Shown: one piece after another, positions 18,168-26,440 of the stretch
Layout of the letters: every line of letters begins with the position of its first letter
How positions within the stretch are numbered: position 1 is the first letter of the stretch
Assembly (NCBI RefSeq): GCF_025566885.1
Contig: NZ_JAOQJQ010000003.1
Location: forward strand, 362,336 to 426,335
Length of the DNA stretch: 64,000 bases
Origin: Brotonthovivens ammoniilytica
GTDB lineage: Bacteria > Bacillota > Clostridia > Lachnospirales > Lachnospiraceae
Direction: 5' to 3'
The notes under the pieces: model-generated
The model's database searches: none
Seen by the model: the letters and a program-made list of their open reading frames with translations, nothing else
Told to the model about the DNA's origin: nothing
Made by a program: the position numbers and the translations under genes

Positions 18168-19700
18168 ATGATTCGTAAATGTATGGATGTAAAATTGAAT
18201 GTGAAGCCGGTGTTTGTAATGTTTGCGCATAAATATTATTATGAGGGACCCTGCCGTATGACTGGTGGAGATTCTCTGCAGCCGGGGTTTGATTCTATTG
18301 TGAACGGTGCGATTTTTCAGGGGACTATGGAAGGAATTAAGCATGTAATGCCGGAATGCGTTCATATTATGGAACCGGTATTTCTGGAAACAAGCTGTGA
18401 CTGGGAGGTGAAAGAAGAATATTTTGAAACTCTGCTGAAAGATCAGCATGAAGTGGATGTATATCTGGCGGCAGGAGCCTTTGGAGCGGATACCGTATTT
18501 AACGAGTTTGCACAAAAATGCGGAAAACCTTTTGCAATACAGCCGGATATCTGGGGGCCTGCCAGAGCAGGCGGACTGTACAATCTGGGGGTAGATGTTA
18601 TCTGCGAAATGACCTGGGAGGATCTGGTGCGGCATTTTATCGTTCTGCGGGCGAAAAAAGCCATTGCAAAGGCGAATCTTTTGCTGGTGGCAAGGTTTAA
18701 CCATGACCTGCCTGTGGCCGGTGCCACAGACAGCTTTGTGAATCTTAAGGCCGTAACAGATCTGATGGGGGTTCATTTTCGGACCGTAAATGCACATGAA
18801 TTAATTGATCAGATGAAACCGCTGACACCGGAAGGAAATTACACAACACCGGGGCGGATTACACCGAATATTACAAAAGAAGAGATTGGAGAGCTGGAAA
18901 TACTGGCAGATGAGCTTTTGTCAGGAGCGGAAAATACAGCAATTGAAAAAGAAAAGCTAATGAAGTCTCTGATCGCCTATAAAGTAGTTCAGAAAAATAT
19001 GGACCTGTACGATTGCAGCGGAGCTGTAATTCCATGTCCGGATATCTGTTCCACAAGAAGATTTAATGAGGAGCAGTTTACCTTCTGTCTGGCACACTCT
19101 TTAAATCTGGAGCAGGGCATTGCCTCGGCCTGTGAGTATGATGTGGCTTCCGCTGTAACCATGCTGGCTGAAATGAGTGTGTCCGGCAGGGCTCCGTATA
19201 TGGGAAATACACTTCCTATCGTTTCTACAGACGGTCGGGGATTAAATATGCAGATTTTAAAAATGATTTCGCCGGAGGATGTAAAAGAGGTGGAAGGGCT
19301 GGACAATCTGTATGTTGTATATCATTCCACTCCCCACAGAAAATTGAAAGGGATTCATGAACCGGATGGAACATATGCACTGCGCCATTTTGCCTATGAT
19401 CAGAAATTCGGTGCAGTTATGCGCCATAATTTTGACGAGGATAAGGGACAGGTAATTACTTTTGCAAAATTCAGCGGAGATTTAAAGAGGCTGTTGATTG
19501 GAAAGGGGACTATTATCAAAACGGTAGGCTATGATTTGGATAACTGCAACGGCGGTTTTATTTTCCAGGTGGAAGATCAGAAAAAGGTATATAAAGAACA
19601 GTGCCGTGCAGGCTTACATATGCCATTAATTTTCGGGGATTATTCAGAGGAATTAAAAATGCTGGCAGAAAGCTATGGTATGGAAGCAGTTATGGTATAA
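18168..19700 (+). CDS. L-fucose/L-arabinose isomerase-like protein, copy 2
   Basis: A 510-residue paralogue of the protein at 12830. It keeps the same landmarks: HKYYYEGPCR near the N-terminus, CPDICSTRRFNEEQFTFC, the metal-site block GIASACEYDVASAVTMLAE, and HMPLIFGDY near the C-terminus. It has its own promoter and is followed 3 bp later by the second carrier-like gene, but has no desulfurase of its own. Retention of two diverged copies suggests two substrates, or a two-subunit enzyme formed by both. The reaction is unknown; aldose-ketose isomerisation is the family default. Confidence 0.7.
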   Translation: MIRKCMDVKLNVKPVFVMFAHKYYYEGPCRMTGGDSLQPGFDSIVNGAIFQGTMEGIKHVMPECVHIMEPVFLETSCDWEVKEEYFETLLKDQHEVDVYLAAGAFGADTVFNEFAQKCGKPFAIQPDIWGPARAGGLYNLGVDVICEMTWEDLVRHFIVLRAKKAIAKANLLLVARFNHDLPVAGATDSFVNLKAVTDLMGVHFRTVNAHELIDQMKPLTPEGNYTTPGRITPNITKEEIGELEILADELLSGAENTAIEKEKLMKSLIAYKVVQKNMDLYDCSGAVIPCPDICSTRRFNEEQFTFCLAHSLNLEQGIASACEYDVASAVTMLAEMSVSGRAPYMGNTLPIVSTDGRGLNMQILKMISPEDVKEVEGLDNLYVVYHSTPHRKLKGIHEPDGTYALRHFAYDQKFGAVMRHNFDEDKGQVITFAKFSGDLKRLLIGKGTIIKTVGYDLDNCNGGFIFQVEDQKKVYKEQCRAGLHMPLIFGDYSEELKMLAESYGMEAVMV

Positions 19701-19703
19701 AGC

Positions 19704-20147
19704 ATGAGAAAGGATATTAAGGAGCGGATATTAAAGCAGAATATCCGGGCTTTAGAACAGGCACAGCAGGTGGTGCAGACACCGGAACTTTCTGAGACGT
19801 CAGTCAAAGAATGCGTGCATTTATATATTTGTTTTAAACTTTATCTGGAACCGGAGGAATGCCGGGGAATGATGCTGTTTCAAATGGCGGTAAAAAGCAT
19901 TGAGCAGTCCATAGCTATGAAACTGCCTCTTGTGCGGGAGGGAGAGACGGCAGTTACATGCGGCGCTGCATCCAGTGAAGCTATGAAGATTGCGCTTTTG
20001 CTGACTGCTCTGCAGAAAGATTTCCGGGTCAGACTGGACTCTAAAAAACTGGGATTTGCAAGAGATACGGAGACAGTGGGCTGTATGGTATGGGATGCGC
20101 GAAAGAAAGGGAGAAGGACAGATGGTACCGTAAAATCTTTACAATAA
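19704..20147 (+). CDS. Small carrier-like protein with two conserved cysteines, copy 2
   Basis: A 147-residue paralogue of the product at 14350. Conserved features are Cys43 in HLYICFKLYLEPEE and Cys86 in ETAVTCGAASSEAM, followed by an ACP helix-III-like segment (ALLLTALQKDFRVRL). It has Ala at the position aligned with the ACP serine, so pantetheinylation is unlikely. Its ATG is 3 bp after the isomerase stop, mirroring the first unit. The protein is basic at its C-terminus. Function unknown; a sulfur or acyl carrier, or a regulatory subunit of the isomerase, are the options. Confidence 0.6.
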   Translation: MRKDIKERILKQNIRALEQAQQVVQTPELSETSVKECVHLYICFKLYLEPEECRGMMLFQMAVKSIEQSIAMKLPLVREGETAVTCGAASSEAMKIALLLTALQKDFRVRLDSKKLGFARDTETVGCMVWDARKKGRRTDGTVKSLQ

Positions 20148-20195
20148 AAGGTATTTTCTTTGCATGTTTTATATTTTGATTTCATTTTAGCAGAA

Positions 20196-20255
20196 ATGGG
20201 AATTGCAGGTATTGGAATTCTTGTGCTGACACAAAGAAAAAAGAATGCAAAATAA
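20196..20255 (+). pseudogene. 3' remnant of a duplicated surface-protein gene
   Basis: Translation of this stretch gives MGIAGIGILVLTQRKKNAK and a stop, almost identical to the last 19 residues of the surface protein ending at 25839 (GIAGVGILVLTQRKKNTK). The DNA identity continues beyond the stop through the terminator. No start, signal or upstream domain remains, so this is a leftover membrane-anchor tail. The 48 bp before it, after the stop at 20147, show no homology to that gene. Confidence 0.85.
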
Positions 20256-20306
20256 CATAAAAAGGATTTACAAAAGATGACATAGGGAATCGGATTGTTG
20301 ATTTGT

Positions 20307-20350
20307 GGCAGCCGTCTTAACTTTTCAGAAGGTTAGGGCGGCTGCTTTTT
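20307..20350 (+). terminator. Terminator, duplicated copy 1
   Basis: GCAGCCG (20308-20314) pairs CGGCTGC (20339-20345), extended by imperfect pairing of TCTTAAC with GGTTAGGG, then a T-run. The sequence is the same as the terminator at 25891-25934. The region 20351-20471 is AT-rich with no gene. Confidence 0.85.
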
Positions 20351-20471
20351 ATGTAAAAAAGTCCTGTGATTGGTTAGAATAAAATTGCTTAAAATAAATT
20401 TGTAAAATTTTTGTATATTCAGGGTTTTATTTGTAGTTTTTATATGGATTTCTGTAAAAAACACAAAAACT

Positions 20472-20500
20472 TTGACTTGTAAGTTGTGAAATATTATAAT
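20472..20500 (+). promoter_or_regulatory. Promoter upstream of cobalamin riboswitch 1
   Basis: TTGACT (20472-20477), 17 bp, perfect TATAAT (20495-20500). The same promoter with near-identical flanks occurs before riboswitch 2 at 26044-26072. Confidence 0.85.
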
Positions 20501-20580
20501 AAAAATCAATAATTTACGTCCTGAAATCAAAAAATCATTGAAAATCAGGAAGATAAGAGGAATTACTAAGAAAATAAGTT

Positions 20581-20749
20581 GTTATATGTTCTGCTTCATG
20601 AAAGCAGCTAAGAGGGAATCAGGTAGAAGGCCTGAGCGGTCCCGCCACTGTAGATGATAAGTTTTGCTCGCGGCTTTAGGCCGGCCACTGGGAAACCGGG
20701 AAGGAGAGCTAAAACGTTTGAGTCATAAGCCAGGAGACCTGCATATAAC
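20581..20749 (+). ncRNA. Cobalamin (adenosylcobalamin) riboswitch 1
   Basis: The B12 box AGCCAGGAGACCTGC lies at 20728-20742, with the conserved GCGGTCCCGCCACTG core around 20635-20650 and a second GCCACTG at about 20684-20690. The outer P1 stem is GTTATATG (20581-20588) with CATATAAC (20742-20749). It lies between a strong promoter and a terminator hairpin, so it should stop transcription when cobalamin is plentiful. It controls the large DUF4430 surface protein at 20986. Confidence 0.93.
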
Positions 20750-20819
20750 ATATGACATGCTGGCGGAGAATCAAAATTGTCATAAATAAGAGAGAACGAT
20801 GATAGAAACAGAAAAAACG

Positions 20820-20849
20820 GACTGTGGTATTTTGCCATGGTCTTTTTTT
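20820..20849 (+). terminator. Expression-platform terminator of riboswitch 1
   Basis: GACTGTGG (20820-20827) pairs CCATGGTC (20835-20842) through eight pairs including G-U wobbles, followed by seven T. The position after the B12 box fits a transcriptional OFF switch. Confidence 0.75.
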
Positions 20850-20985
20850 GTTTTTAAATACTTCAAAAATATGCTGTTACAGAGGATAACAAAGAAAATG
20901 CGATAGAAATTTGAGGGAGGAAATTTAAAAATATACCCGGCATTGCCGGTTGATGATAGATAGAAATAACATGAAAGGAGAAATC

Positions 20986-23900
20986 ATGAAAAAGAGAACA
21001 GTAAAAAGAAAAATGTGGAAACACAAAATTGCCGCTGTCATATTGTCATTGGCAATGGTTATCCCAAGTACTGTATGGGCTGCTCCGGAAAACAGCAGCA
21101 AGTCTGCTGATATCACAGTGTATTTTACAACAGAAAAAATCACACTTGGACAGGGGCTGATTCAGGAACCGGTAAAGGTGGTTGTGCCCAAGGACAGTTC
21201 GGTTGCAGATGTAACCCAGGAGGTTCTTGGTGATGAGAAAACAGATGTAAAAACCGACAGTTTGCAGGGTGATTATTATCTTCGGTATGTAAAGGATGGC
21301 GGTGAGCCGGAAGGATGGGATAAAAGCAAGATCCCCGCTAAAATCATGGCTGCCCTTAATAATTCAAGCGAAAGTGATCCGGCCGGACAGACATCATATA
21401 CCGGCTTGAGAAATAGCAAAGAATGGCTGGGAGAATTTGATTATAGCGGACAGTCCGGGTGGATGTTTACAAAAAATAACCAGGGAATAGAAAAAGGAGC
21501 AGATCAGATCAAGGTATCAGATGGTGATGTAGTCCGACTTCAGTTTTCAGTGTATGGCTATGGCGCGGATATTATGGACCAGTCAGACTGGGGAGCTGCG
21601 TCACTGGCAGATTATGCCAATAAGGATGAATTAATAAAGGAACTGGCAGACTGTACAGATAAGACATCCGATACTTTTAAAGCGGCTTTGGCTGTTTTAA
21701 ATGACTGGGATGCAGCTCAGAGTGAAGTAGACAAAGCCGCAGAAAGTCTGACCAGTCCACAGGCAGATAAAAGCAGTTTAAAAGGGCTTCAGTTTGCTCT
21801 TGACAGTGAGGGAAAACAGCTTTTAGAGTTTACCCCGTCTTTTGCGTCTGATGTATTTAATTATACAGTGACACTGCCGGATTATATTACAAATATTTAT
21901 GTGAATCCTTCCAGCGCTATAGCGGAAGATACACTGAACTCCTGGCCGGTGGCAGGCGGAAGCGTAAGGACAATGAAAAGCGATAACTGGAATCAGTTTT
22001 CTGCTTCTCAGGATATGTATATTCGAATCGTACCGGCAGCAGGCGGTGATGAAGTAAGCTATATGATTAGCTATAAGAAGGCAGCCAGCCTGAAATCTTT
22101 GACAGTAGATGATACAATGAAACCTGTCTTTGACAAGGAAGTAAAAGAATACAGGGCTTATATTCCTGCGGATTCTAAAACAGTATCTGTGACAGCGGAA
22201 GGGTATCGCTCTTCTTACAGTATTGAAGCCGGCGGCATCAAAGGTGACAGCGGCGAGGCGATTGAGGTTCCGGTAACATGGGATGCTAATGGAGAAATGA
22301 AGGTTCCTGTAAAAGCAGTGAGCAAAGATATGGATTCCATTGAATATACATTGACATTAACAAAAGAACCCCAGGAGAATGAACCGACAATTGTACTTCA
22401 GCCAAAGGCTGGACAAATATATGTTGATACAGATACAGAGCTTGACCCTATAAAGGTGCGGGCATCCGGAAACGGTGAAATTTCTTATCAGTGGTATGAG
22501 AATGACAAAAACAGCACAGAAGGCGGTAAAAAAATTGAAGGTGCAGCAGAAGCATCTTATACTCCGGTTCTCAGCGGAAAACAGGTTGAAAAGTCAGAGA
22601 ATCATTACTATTATTGCGTGGTCAGCAATACAGTCGGCGGAAAGACATATACACAGAATTCAGAAGTTGTATATATAACGGTAAAACCGGATCCCACACC
22701 TTATAACATAAAGATAGCTCCGGTGGATGGAAGTGCAGTTCCGGCAGACGGTTATAAGTATAATGTAGGAGATGAGACCAAGGAGTTAAAAGTTACTTTT
22801 GATACAAGAGCAGAGGGCACCAAAGATACACTGGATATTGATTATGTATGGTCAACAGGTACAGAGGCCGGAAGCCCGTCGGGTGGTACTTATGGATCCG
22901 AGACTTATACATATAAGGCATCGGTAAACAGCAGAAGATATGTCAGTGTAAAACTGTATATTACACAGGATGGAAGGCGGTTTGGAGATAGTTACAGTAA
23001 TGAGATCCTGTATACTGTTTCAGCAGAAGCGGATGATATTCAGGTTCCTGCTTTTGCATCTGAGTTTGCAGATAAAGAATATCTGACAGGTGCGGCAACA
23101 ATACCATTTTCTTCCGCGATCCGCTATGGGTCCACACATCAGAATTCCACACAGACCTACCAGTGGTTCGAAAGTACAGATGGTGTGAAGTTTACACCTG
23201 TTGGAGAGGCTGAGACCTATAAAAGTACAGCTGTAAGCTATAAGCCGGAGAGCTCAGATGTTCCGGCGGTTAAATATTATAAATGTGTTGCCACAAATAC
23301 GGTAAACAGTTTTAATGGAAAGACCTATGCCATAACCGGTGAATCTACAGTTGCTAAAGTTTCCTTTAAGACATTAGATCAGATGGTAGATGAAGAACTC
23401 TGGGACGGTAAAGGAACAGAAACGGATCCATATCAGCTGAATGATCTTGATGATCTGAAATTGATACAGACAATTGTCAATGAAAAGGGAATTGATCTTT
23501 CCGGAAGTCATTTTAAAATGATGAAAGATATTACGATTCCAGCTGACTGGGAACCAATAGGAACCGGAACTACAACAGGAAGCGGAAAAAATCTGAAGCC
23601 GTTTGCAGGTATTTTCGATGGAAATAACTGCACGTTAACAGTTGAAAAAGGCGGACAGACATTATTTGGTTATGTTCGCGGCGCCGTTATTAAAAATCTG
23701 AATATTTATGGTGAGCAGATTGAAGGTTACGGTGTAATTGCGAAATATTATGTAGATTACGGCCCGTCAGGAAATTACAGTGACTGGCTTGCTTCCGGCG
23801 GAGTAACTGCGACCATAGACCGGGTAACGCTGAAAGCTGGAACAAAAACATTAAAGGCAGGATTTTATGGCGGATATGCATCAGCCGCAAATATTGTAAA

Positions 23901-25839
23901 TATCAGTAATTCTACCATAGAAAAAGGTGTTGTAATTGGATATGACAAAGAGCAGGTAAAAATAGGCTCTTTTACAGGAAATAACACGGGAACAATTAAT
24001 AACTGCCACAGTTATGCAGAAGTTTATGGTAAAAATTATGTAGGCGGTATTGCTGGAGCAAAAGGTGAAGCAATGGGAACCAGCCGGGTTCTAAACAGTT
24101 CTTTCCAGGGTAAGATAGAGGCAAGCGGAAATTATGTGGGAGGAATCTATGGCTCCGGTTATACTTCCAGTTCTGCGCCGAATACCCCGTGTGTCAGCAT
24201 AGAAAACTGTTTTGTATCAGCTGATATTACCGGCGCCACCTATGTTGGAGGTATTCTTGGCGGAGAACCTGTATCAAAACAGTGCTGGGCAAATGGAATC
24301 GGATATATCCGCAATAATCATTTTTACGGAACACTGAAAGGTGATGTAACCGGCGGTATTATCGGTTTTATGAAATCTCTGGACCGCTATAATATTATTT
24401 CCAATAATTATTATGTGGATACCTGTGGAACGGATAAAGGAATCGGACAGGTAGAAAGCATTGATACAAGTCAGAAAATTGAAAGAGAAGATGCTGTATA
24501 TACTATGACAGAGAGTTACTGCCGTGATGACGATCCTCTTGGAAAGGATGCCCATAAGCTGGCGAAAGCCGCATCTGCAGAAGAATTTTCTGATGGAACA
24601 ATCACAGATGCTTTAAATGCAGGTGAGGGAAGCAGTAAAAACTGGGGACAGGGTACCAAATATCCGGTATTTGAAAAGGAGATCACTGTTTATATTTCAT
24701 CTTTGGAAGTAACAGATTATAAAGCCGAATATAAAGAGGGCGAAGAATTTACCTCAGAAGGAATCAAGGTAATTGCTCATATGAGTGACGGAACTTCTAA
24801 AGAAATTCCTGCAGATCAGGTAACGTTCTCCGGATTTGTCAATACACCGGGAACCTGGACCATTACAGCTTCTTACGAGGGAGCAACCAAAATGTTTACC
24901 GTAAAGGTAACAGCAATGACAGATGAAGATTATGCTAAGAAAGTTTCTGATGCAATCGCAGAAATCGGAACCGTAACCCTTGAGAGCAAAGAGGCAATCC
25001 AGGCAGCCAGAGAAGCATATGATCAGCTCAGCGAAGATCAGAAAGCACTGGTAGAAAATTACGAAGTGCTGACAGCAGCAGAAGAAACATATGCGAAGCT
25101 GCAGGAGGAAGCAGAAAAAGAAGAAGCAGATCAAAAAGCAGCGCGGGCAGTGGAAGATGCAATCGCAGAAATTGGAACCGTAACCCTTGAGAGCAAAGAG
25201 GCAATCCAGGCAGCCAGAGAAGCATACGATCAGCTCAGCGAAGATCAGAAAGCGCTGGTGAAAAACTACGAAGTGCTGACAGCGGCGGAAGAAACATATG
25301 CGAAGCTGCAGGAGGAAGCAGAAAAAGCAGAAGCAGATCAAAAAGCAGCACAGGCAGTGGAAAAGGCGATTGCAGAAATCGGGACAGTAACCCTTGAGAG
25401 CAAGGAAGCAATTCAGTCAGCCAGAGAAGCATACGATCAGCTTAGTGAAGATCAGAAGGCGCTGGTGAAAAACTACGAAGTGCTGACAGCGGCAGAAGAA
25501 ACATATGCGAAGCTACAGGAGGAAGCGGAGAAACCAGAAAAGCCTGAAAAACCGCAGAATCCGGAAGAAACAGAGAAACCTGAAAAACCGCAGAATCCGG
25601 AAGAAACAGAGAAACCTGAAAAACCACAGAAACCGGAAAATCCGGAAAGTCCAACTGATCAAAAACCGGACGGAACTGATCAGGATCAGAATAAAGCTCC
25701 GGATAAAGAGCAGCAGGAAGATACCACAGATGTTGTAAAGACAGGTGACGCACAACATATAGTTCTCTGGTTTGGTGCAGCGGGAATTGCAGGTGTTGGA
25801 ATTCTTGTGTTGACACAAAGAAAAAAGAATACAAAATAA
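20986..25839 (+). CDS. Cobalamin-regulated surface protein: DUF4430, Ig-like, GLUG and helical repeats, sortase-type anchor
   Basis: A 1617-residue secreted protein. I use ATG 20986 because AAAGGAG lies just before it and it opens a signal peptide (MKKRTVKRKMWKHK, hydrophobic core, cleavage near VWA). Domains in order: DUF4430 at about 35-190 (ending DGDVVRLQFSVYGYG), two cadherin-like beta-sandwich segments to about 450, Ig-like domains with QWYENDKN and QWFESTDG motifs to about 800, a GLUG-repeat region (FAGIFDGNNCTL) to about 1220, another Ig-like domain, three 69-residue helical repeats, a Pro/Glu/Lys linker, then VVKTGD, a membrane helix and RKKNTK. KTGD is a sortase-type signal. DUF4430 resembles the C-terminal domain of transcobalamin, and the riboswitch links it to B12. 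It probably captures corrinoids at the cell wall; the ligand is inferred. Confidence 0.85.
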   Translation: MKKRTVKRKMWKHKIAAVILSLAMVIPSTVWAAPENSSKSADITVYFTTEKITLGQGLIQEPVKVVVPKDSSVADVTQEVLGDEKTDVKTDSLQGDYYLRYVKDGGEPEGWDKSKIPAKIMAALNNSSESDPAGQTSYTGLRNSKEWLGEFDYSGQSGWMFTKNNQGIEKGADQIKVSDGDVVRLQFSVYGYGADIMDQSDWGAASLADYANKDELIKELADCTDKTSDTFKAALAVLNDWDAAQSEVDKAAESLTSPQADKSSLKGLQFALDSEGKQLLEFTPSFASDVFNYTVTLPDYITNIYVNPSSAIAEDTLNSWPVAGGSVRTMKSDNWNQFSASQDMYIRIVPAAGGDEVSYMISYKKAASLKSLTVDDTMKPVFDKEVKEYRAYIPADSKTVSVTAEGYRSSYSIEAGGIKGDSGEAIEVPVTWDANGEMKVPVKAVSKDMDSIEYTLTLTKEPQENEPTIVLQPKAGQIYVDTDTELDPIKVRASGNGEISYQWYENDKNSTEGGKKIEGAAEASYTPVLSGKQVEKSENHYYYCVVSNTVGGKTYTQNSEVVYITVKPDPTPYNIKIAPVDGSAVPADGYKYNVGDETKELKVTFDTRAEGTKDTLDIDYVWSTGTEAGSPSGGTYGSETYTYKASVNSRRYVSVKLYITQDGRRFGDSYSNEILYTVSAEADDIQVPAFASEFADKEYLTGAATIPFSSAIRYGSTHQNSTQTYQWFESTDGVKFTPVGEAETYKSTAVSYKPESSDVPAVKYYKCVATNTVNSFNGKTYAITGESTVAKVSFKTLDQMVDEELWDGKGTETDPYQLNDLDDLKLIQTIVNEKGIDLSGSHFKMMKDITIPADWEPIGTGTTTGSGKNLKPFAGIFDGNNCTLTVEKGGQTLFGYVRGAVIKNLNIYGEQIEGYGVIAKYYVDYGPSGNYSDWLASGGVTATIDRVTLKAGTKTLKAGFYGGYASAANIVNISNSTIEKGVVIGYDKEQVKIGSFTGNNTGTINNCHSYAEVYGKNYVGGIAGAKGEAMGTSRVLNSSFQGKIEASGNYVGGIYGSGYTSSSAPNTPCVSIENCFVSADITGATYVGGILGGEPVSKQCWANGIGYIRNNHFYGTLKGDVTGGIIGFMKSLDRYNIISNNYYVDTCGTDKGIGQVESIDTSQKIEREDAVYTMTESYCRDDDPLGKDAHKLAKAASAEEFSDGTITDALNAGEGSSKNWGQGTKYPVFEKEITVYISSLEVTDYKAEYKEGEEFTSEGIKVIAHMSDGTSKEIPADQVTFSGFVNTPGTWTITASYEGATKMFTVKVTAMTDEDYAKKVSDAIAEIGTVTLESKEAIQAAREAYDQLSEDQKALVENYEVLTAAEETYAKLQEEAEKEEADQKAARAVEDAIAEIGTVTLESKEAIQAAREAYDQLSEDQKALVKNYEVLTAAEETYAKLQEEAEKAEADQKAAQAVEKAIAEIGTVTLESKEAIQSAREAYDQLSEDQKALVKNYEVLTAAEETYAKLQEEAEKPEKPEKPQNPEETEKPEKPQNPEETEKPEKPQKPENPESPTDQKPDGTDQDQNKAPDKEQQEDTTDVVKTGDAQHIVLWFGAAGIAGVGILVLTQRKKNTK
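24953..25530 (+). repeat. Three tandem 207-bp repeats within the surface-protein gene
   Basis: Units begin at about 24953, 25160 and 25367, exactly 207 bp apart. Each encodes a 69-residue module starting AIAEIGTVTLESKEAIQ and ending in a Glu/Ala-rich helix. DNA identity between units is very high, so copy number could vary by recombination. A 36-bp repeat encoding PEKPQNPEETEK follows at about 25540-25640. Diverged modules of the same type occur in the protein at 38007. Confidence 0.9.
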
Positions 25840-25890
25840 CATAAAAAAGATTTACAAAAGATGACATAGGGAATCGGATTGTTGATTTGT

Positions 25891-25934
25891 GGCAGCCGTC
25901 TTAACTTTTCAGAAGGTTAGGGCGGCTGCTTTTT
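25891..25934 (+). terminator. Terminator of the surface-protein gene, copy 2
   Basis: GCAGCCG (25892-25898) pairs CGGCTGC (25923-25929) and is followed by five T. The region from the gene tail through this hairpin matches 20200-20350 almost base for base. From 25935 to 26043 no gene is visible. Confidence 0.88.
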
Positions 25935-26043
25935 CTAAGATATAAAGTGCAGGGGTATAGCAAGCACAATTTGTAAAAAAATTTGTTGAAAAAGTATTTT
26001 CTTTGGCGGTTTTGGGCTGTGGCATAAAAAAAGTACAAAAACT

Positions 26044-26072
26044 TTGACTTGCAAGTTGCAAAATATTATAAT
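26044..26072 (+). promoter_or_regulatory. Promoter upstream of cobalamin riboswitch 2
   Basis: TTGACT (26044-26049), 17 bp, TATAAT (26067-26072). It is a duplicate of the promoter at 20472-20500 with only a few substitutions in the spacer. Confidence 0.85.
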
Positions 26073-26153
26073 AAAAATCAGTAACTTACGTCTTGAAATT
26101 GAAAAAATCATTGAAAATTAGGAAGATAAGAGGAACTAATAAGAAAATAAGTT

Positions 26154-26324
26154 GTTATATGTTCTGCTTCATGAAAGCAGCTAAGAGGGAAGCAGGTTCA
26201 AGTCCTGCGCGGTCCCGCCACTGTAAGCGGTAAGTTTTGTCTGTGACGATAATAGTCAGCCACTGAATTTTTGGGAAGGTAAGATAAAGCGCTTGAACCG
26301 CAAGCCAGGAGACCTGCATATAAC
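26154..26324 (+). ncRNA. Cobalamin riboswitch 2
   Basis: The B12 box AGCCAGGAGACCTGC lies at 26303-26317, GCGGTCCCGCCACTG at about 26209-26223, and GCCACTG again near 26260-26266. P1 is GTTATATG (26154-26161) with CATATAAC (26317-26324). Flanks and stems are clearly a duplicate of riboswitch 1, while the variable peripheral arm between the two GCCACTG segments has diverged. It precedes the ECF/DUF4430 gene run beginning at 26441. Confidence 0.93.
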
Positions 26325-26372
26325 ATATGGCATGCTGGCGGTGAATCAAAATTGCCATAAATAGAGTATATT

Positions 26373-26426
26373 TTAGTACAGGAAAACGGACTGTGATATA
26401 TATCACAGTCCGTTTTCCTGTACTAA
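26373..26426 (+). terminator. 54-bp perfect palindrome, expression platform of riboswitch 2
   Basis: A 24-bp arm beginning TTAGTACAGGAAAACGGACT is mirrored exactly around a central TATATA. The inner part corresponds to the terminator stem of riboswitch 1 (shared AAAACGGACTGTG). It ends 14 bp before the ATG of the next gene, so it could terminate transcription or block the ribosome site. No T-run follows outside the stem. Confidence 0.7.
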
Positions 26427-26440
26427 GTTAAGAGGACAAT

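Noticed and set aside
24953..25640. Tandem repeats as a possible CRISPR array
   Set aside because: The 207-bp and 36-bp units are in-frame protein repeats without spacers; no cas genes are present.
25442..25867. Minus-strand and +1 frames with FRFLCFFR-like and RKKQRNLKN-like repeats
   Set aside because: They are by-products of the 36-bp Pro/Glu/Lys coding repeats of the surface-protein gene.
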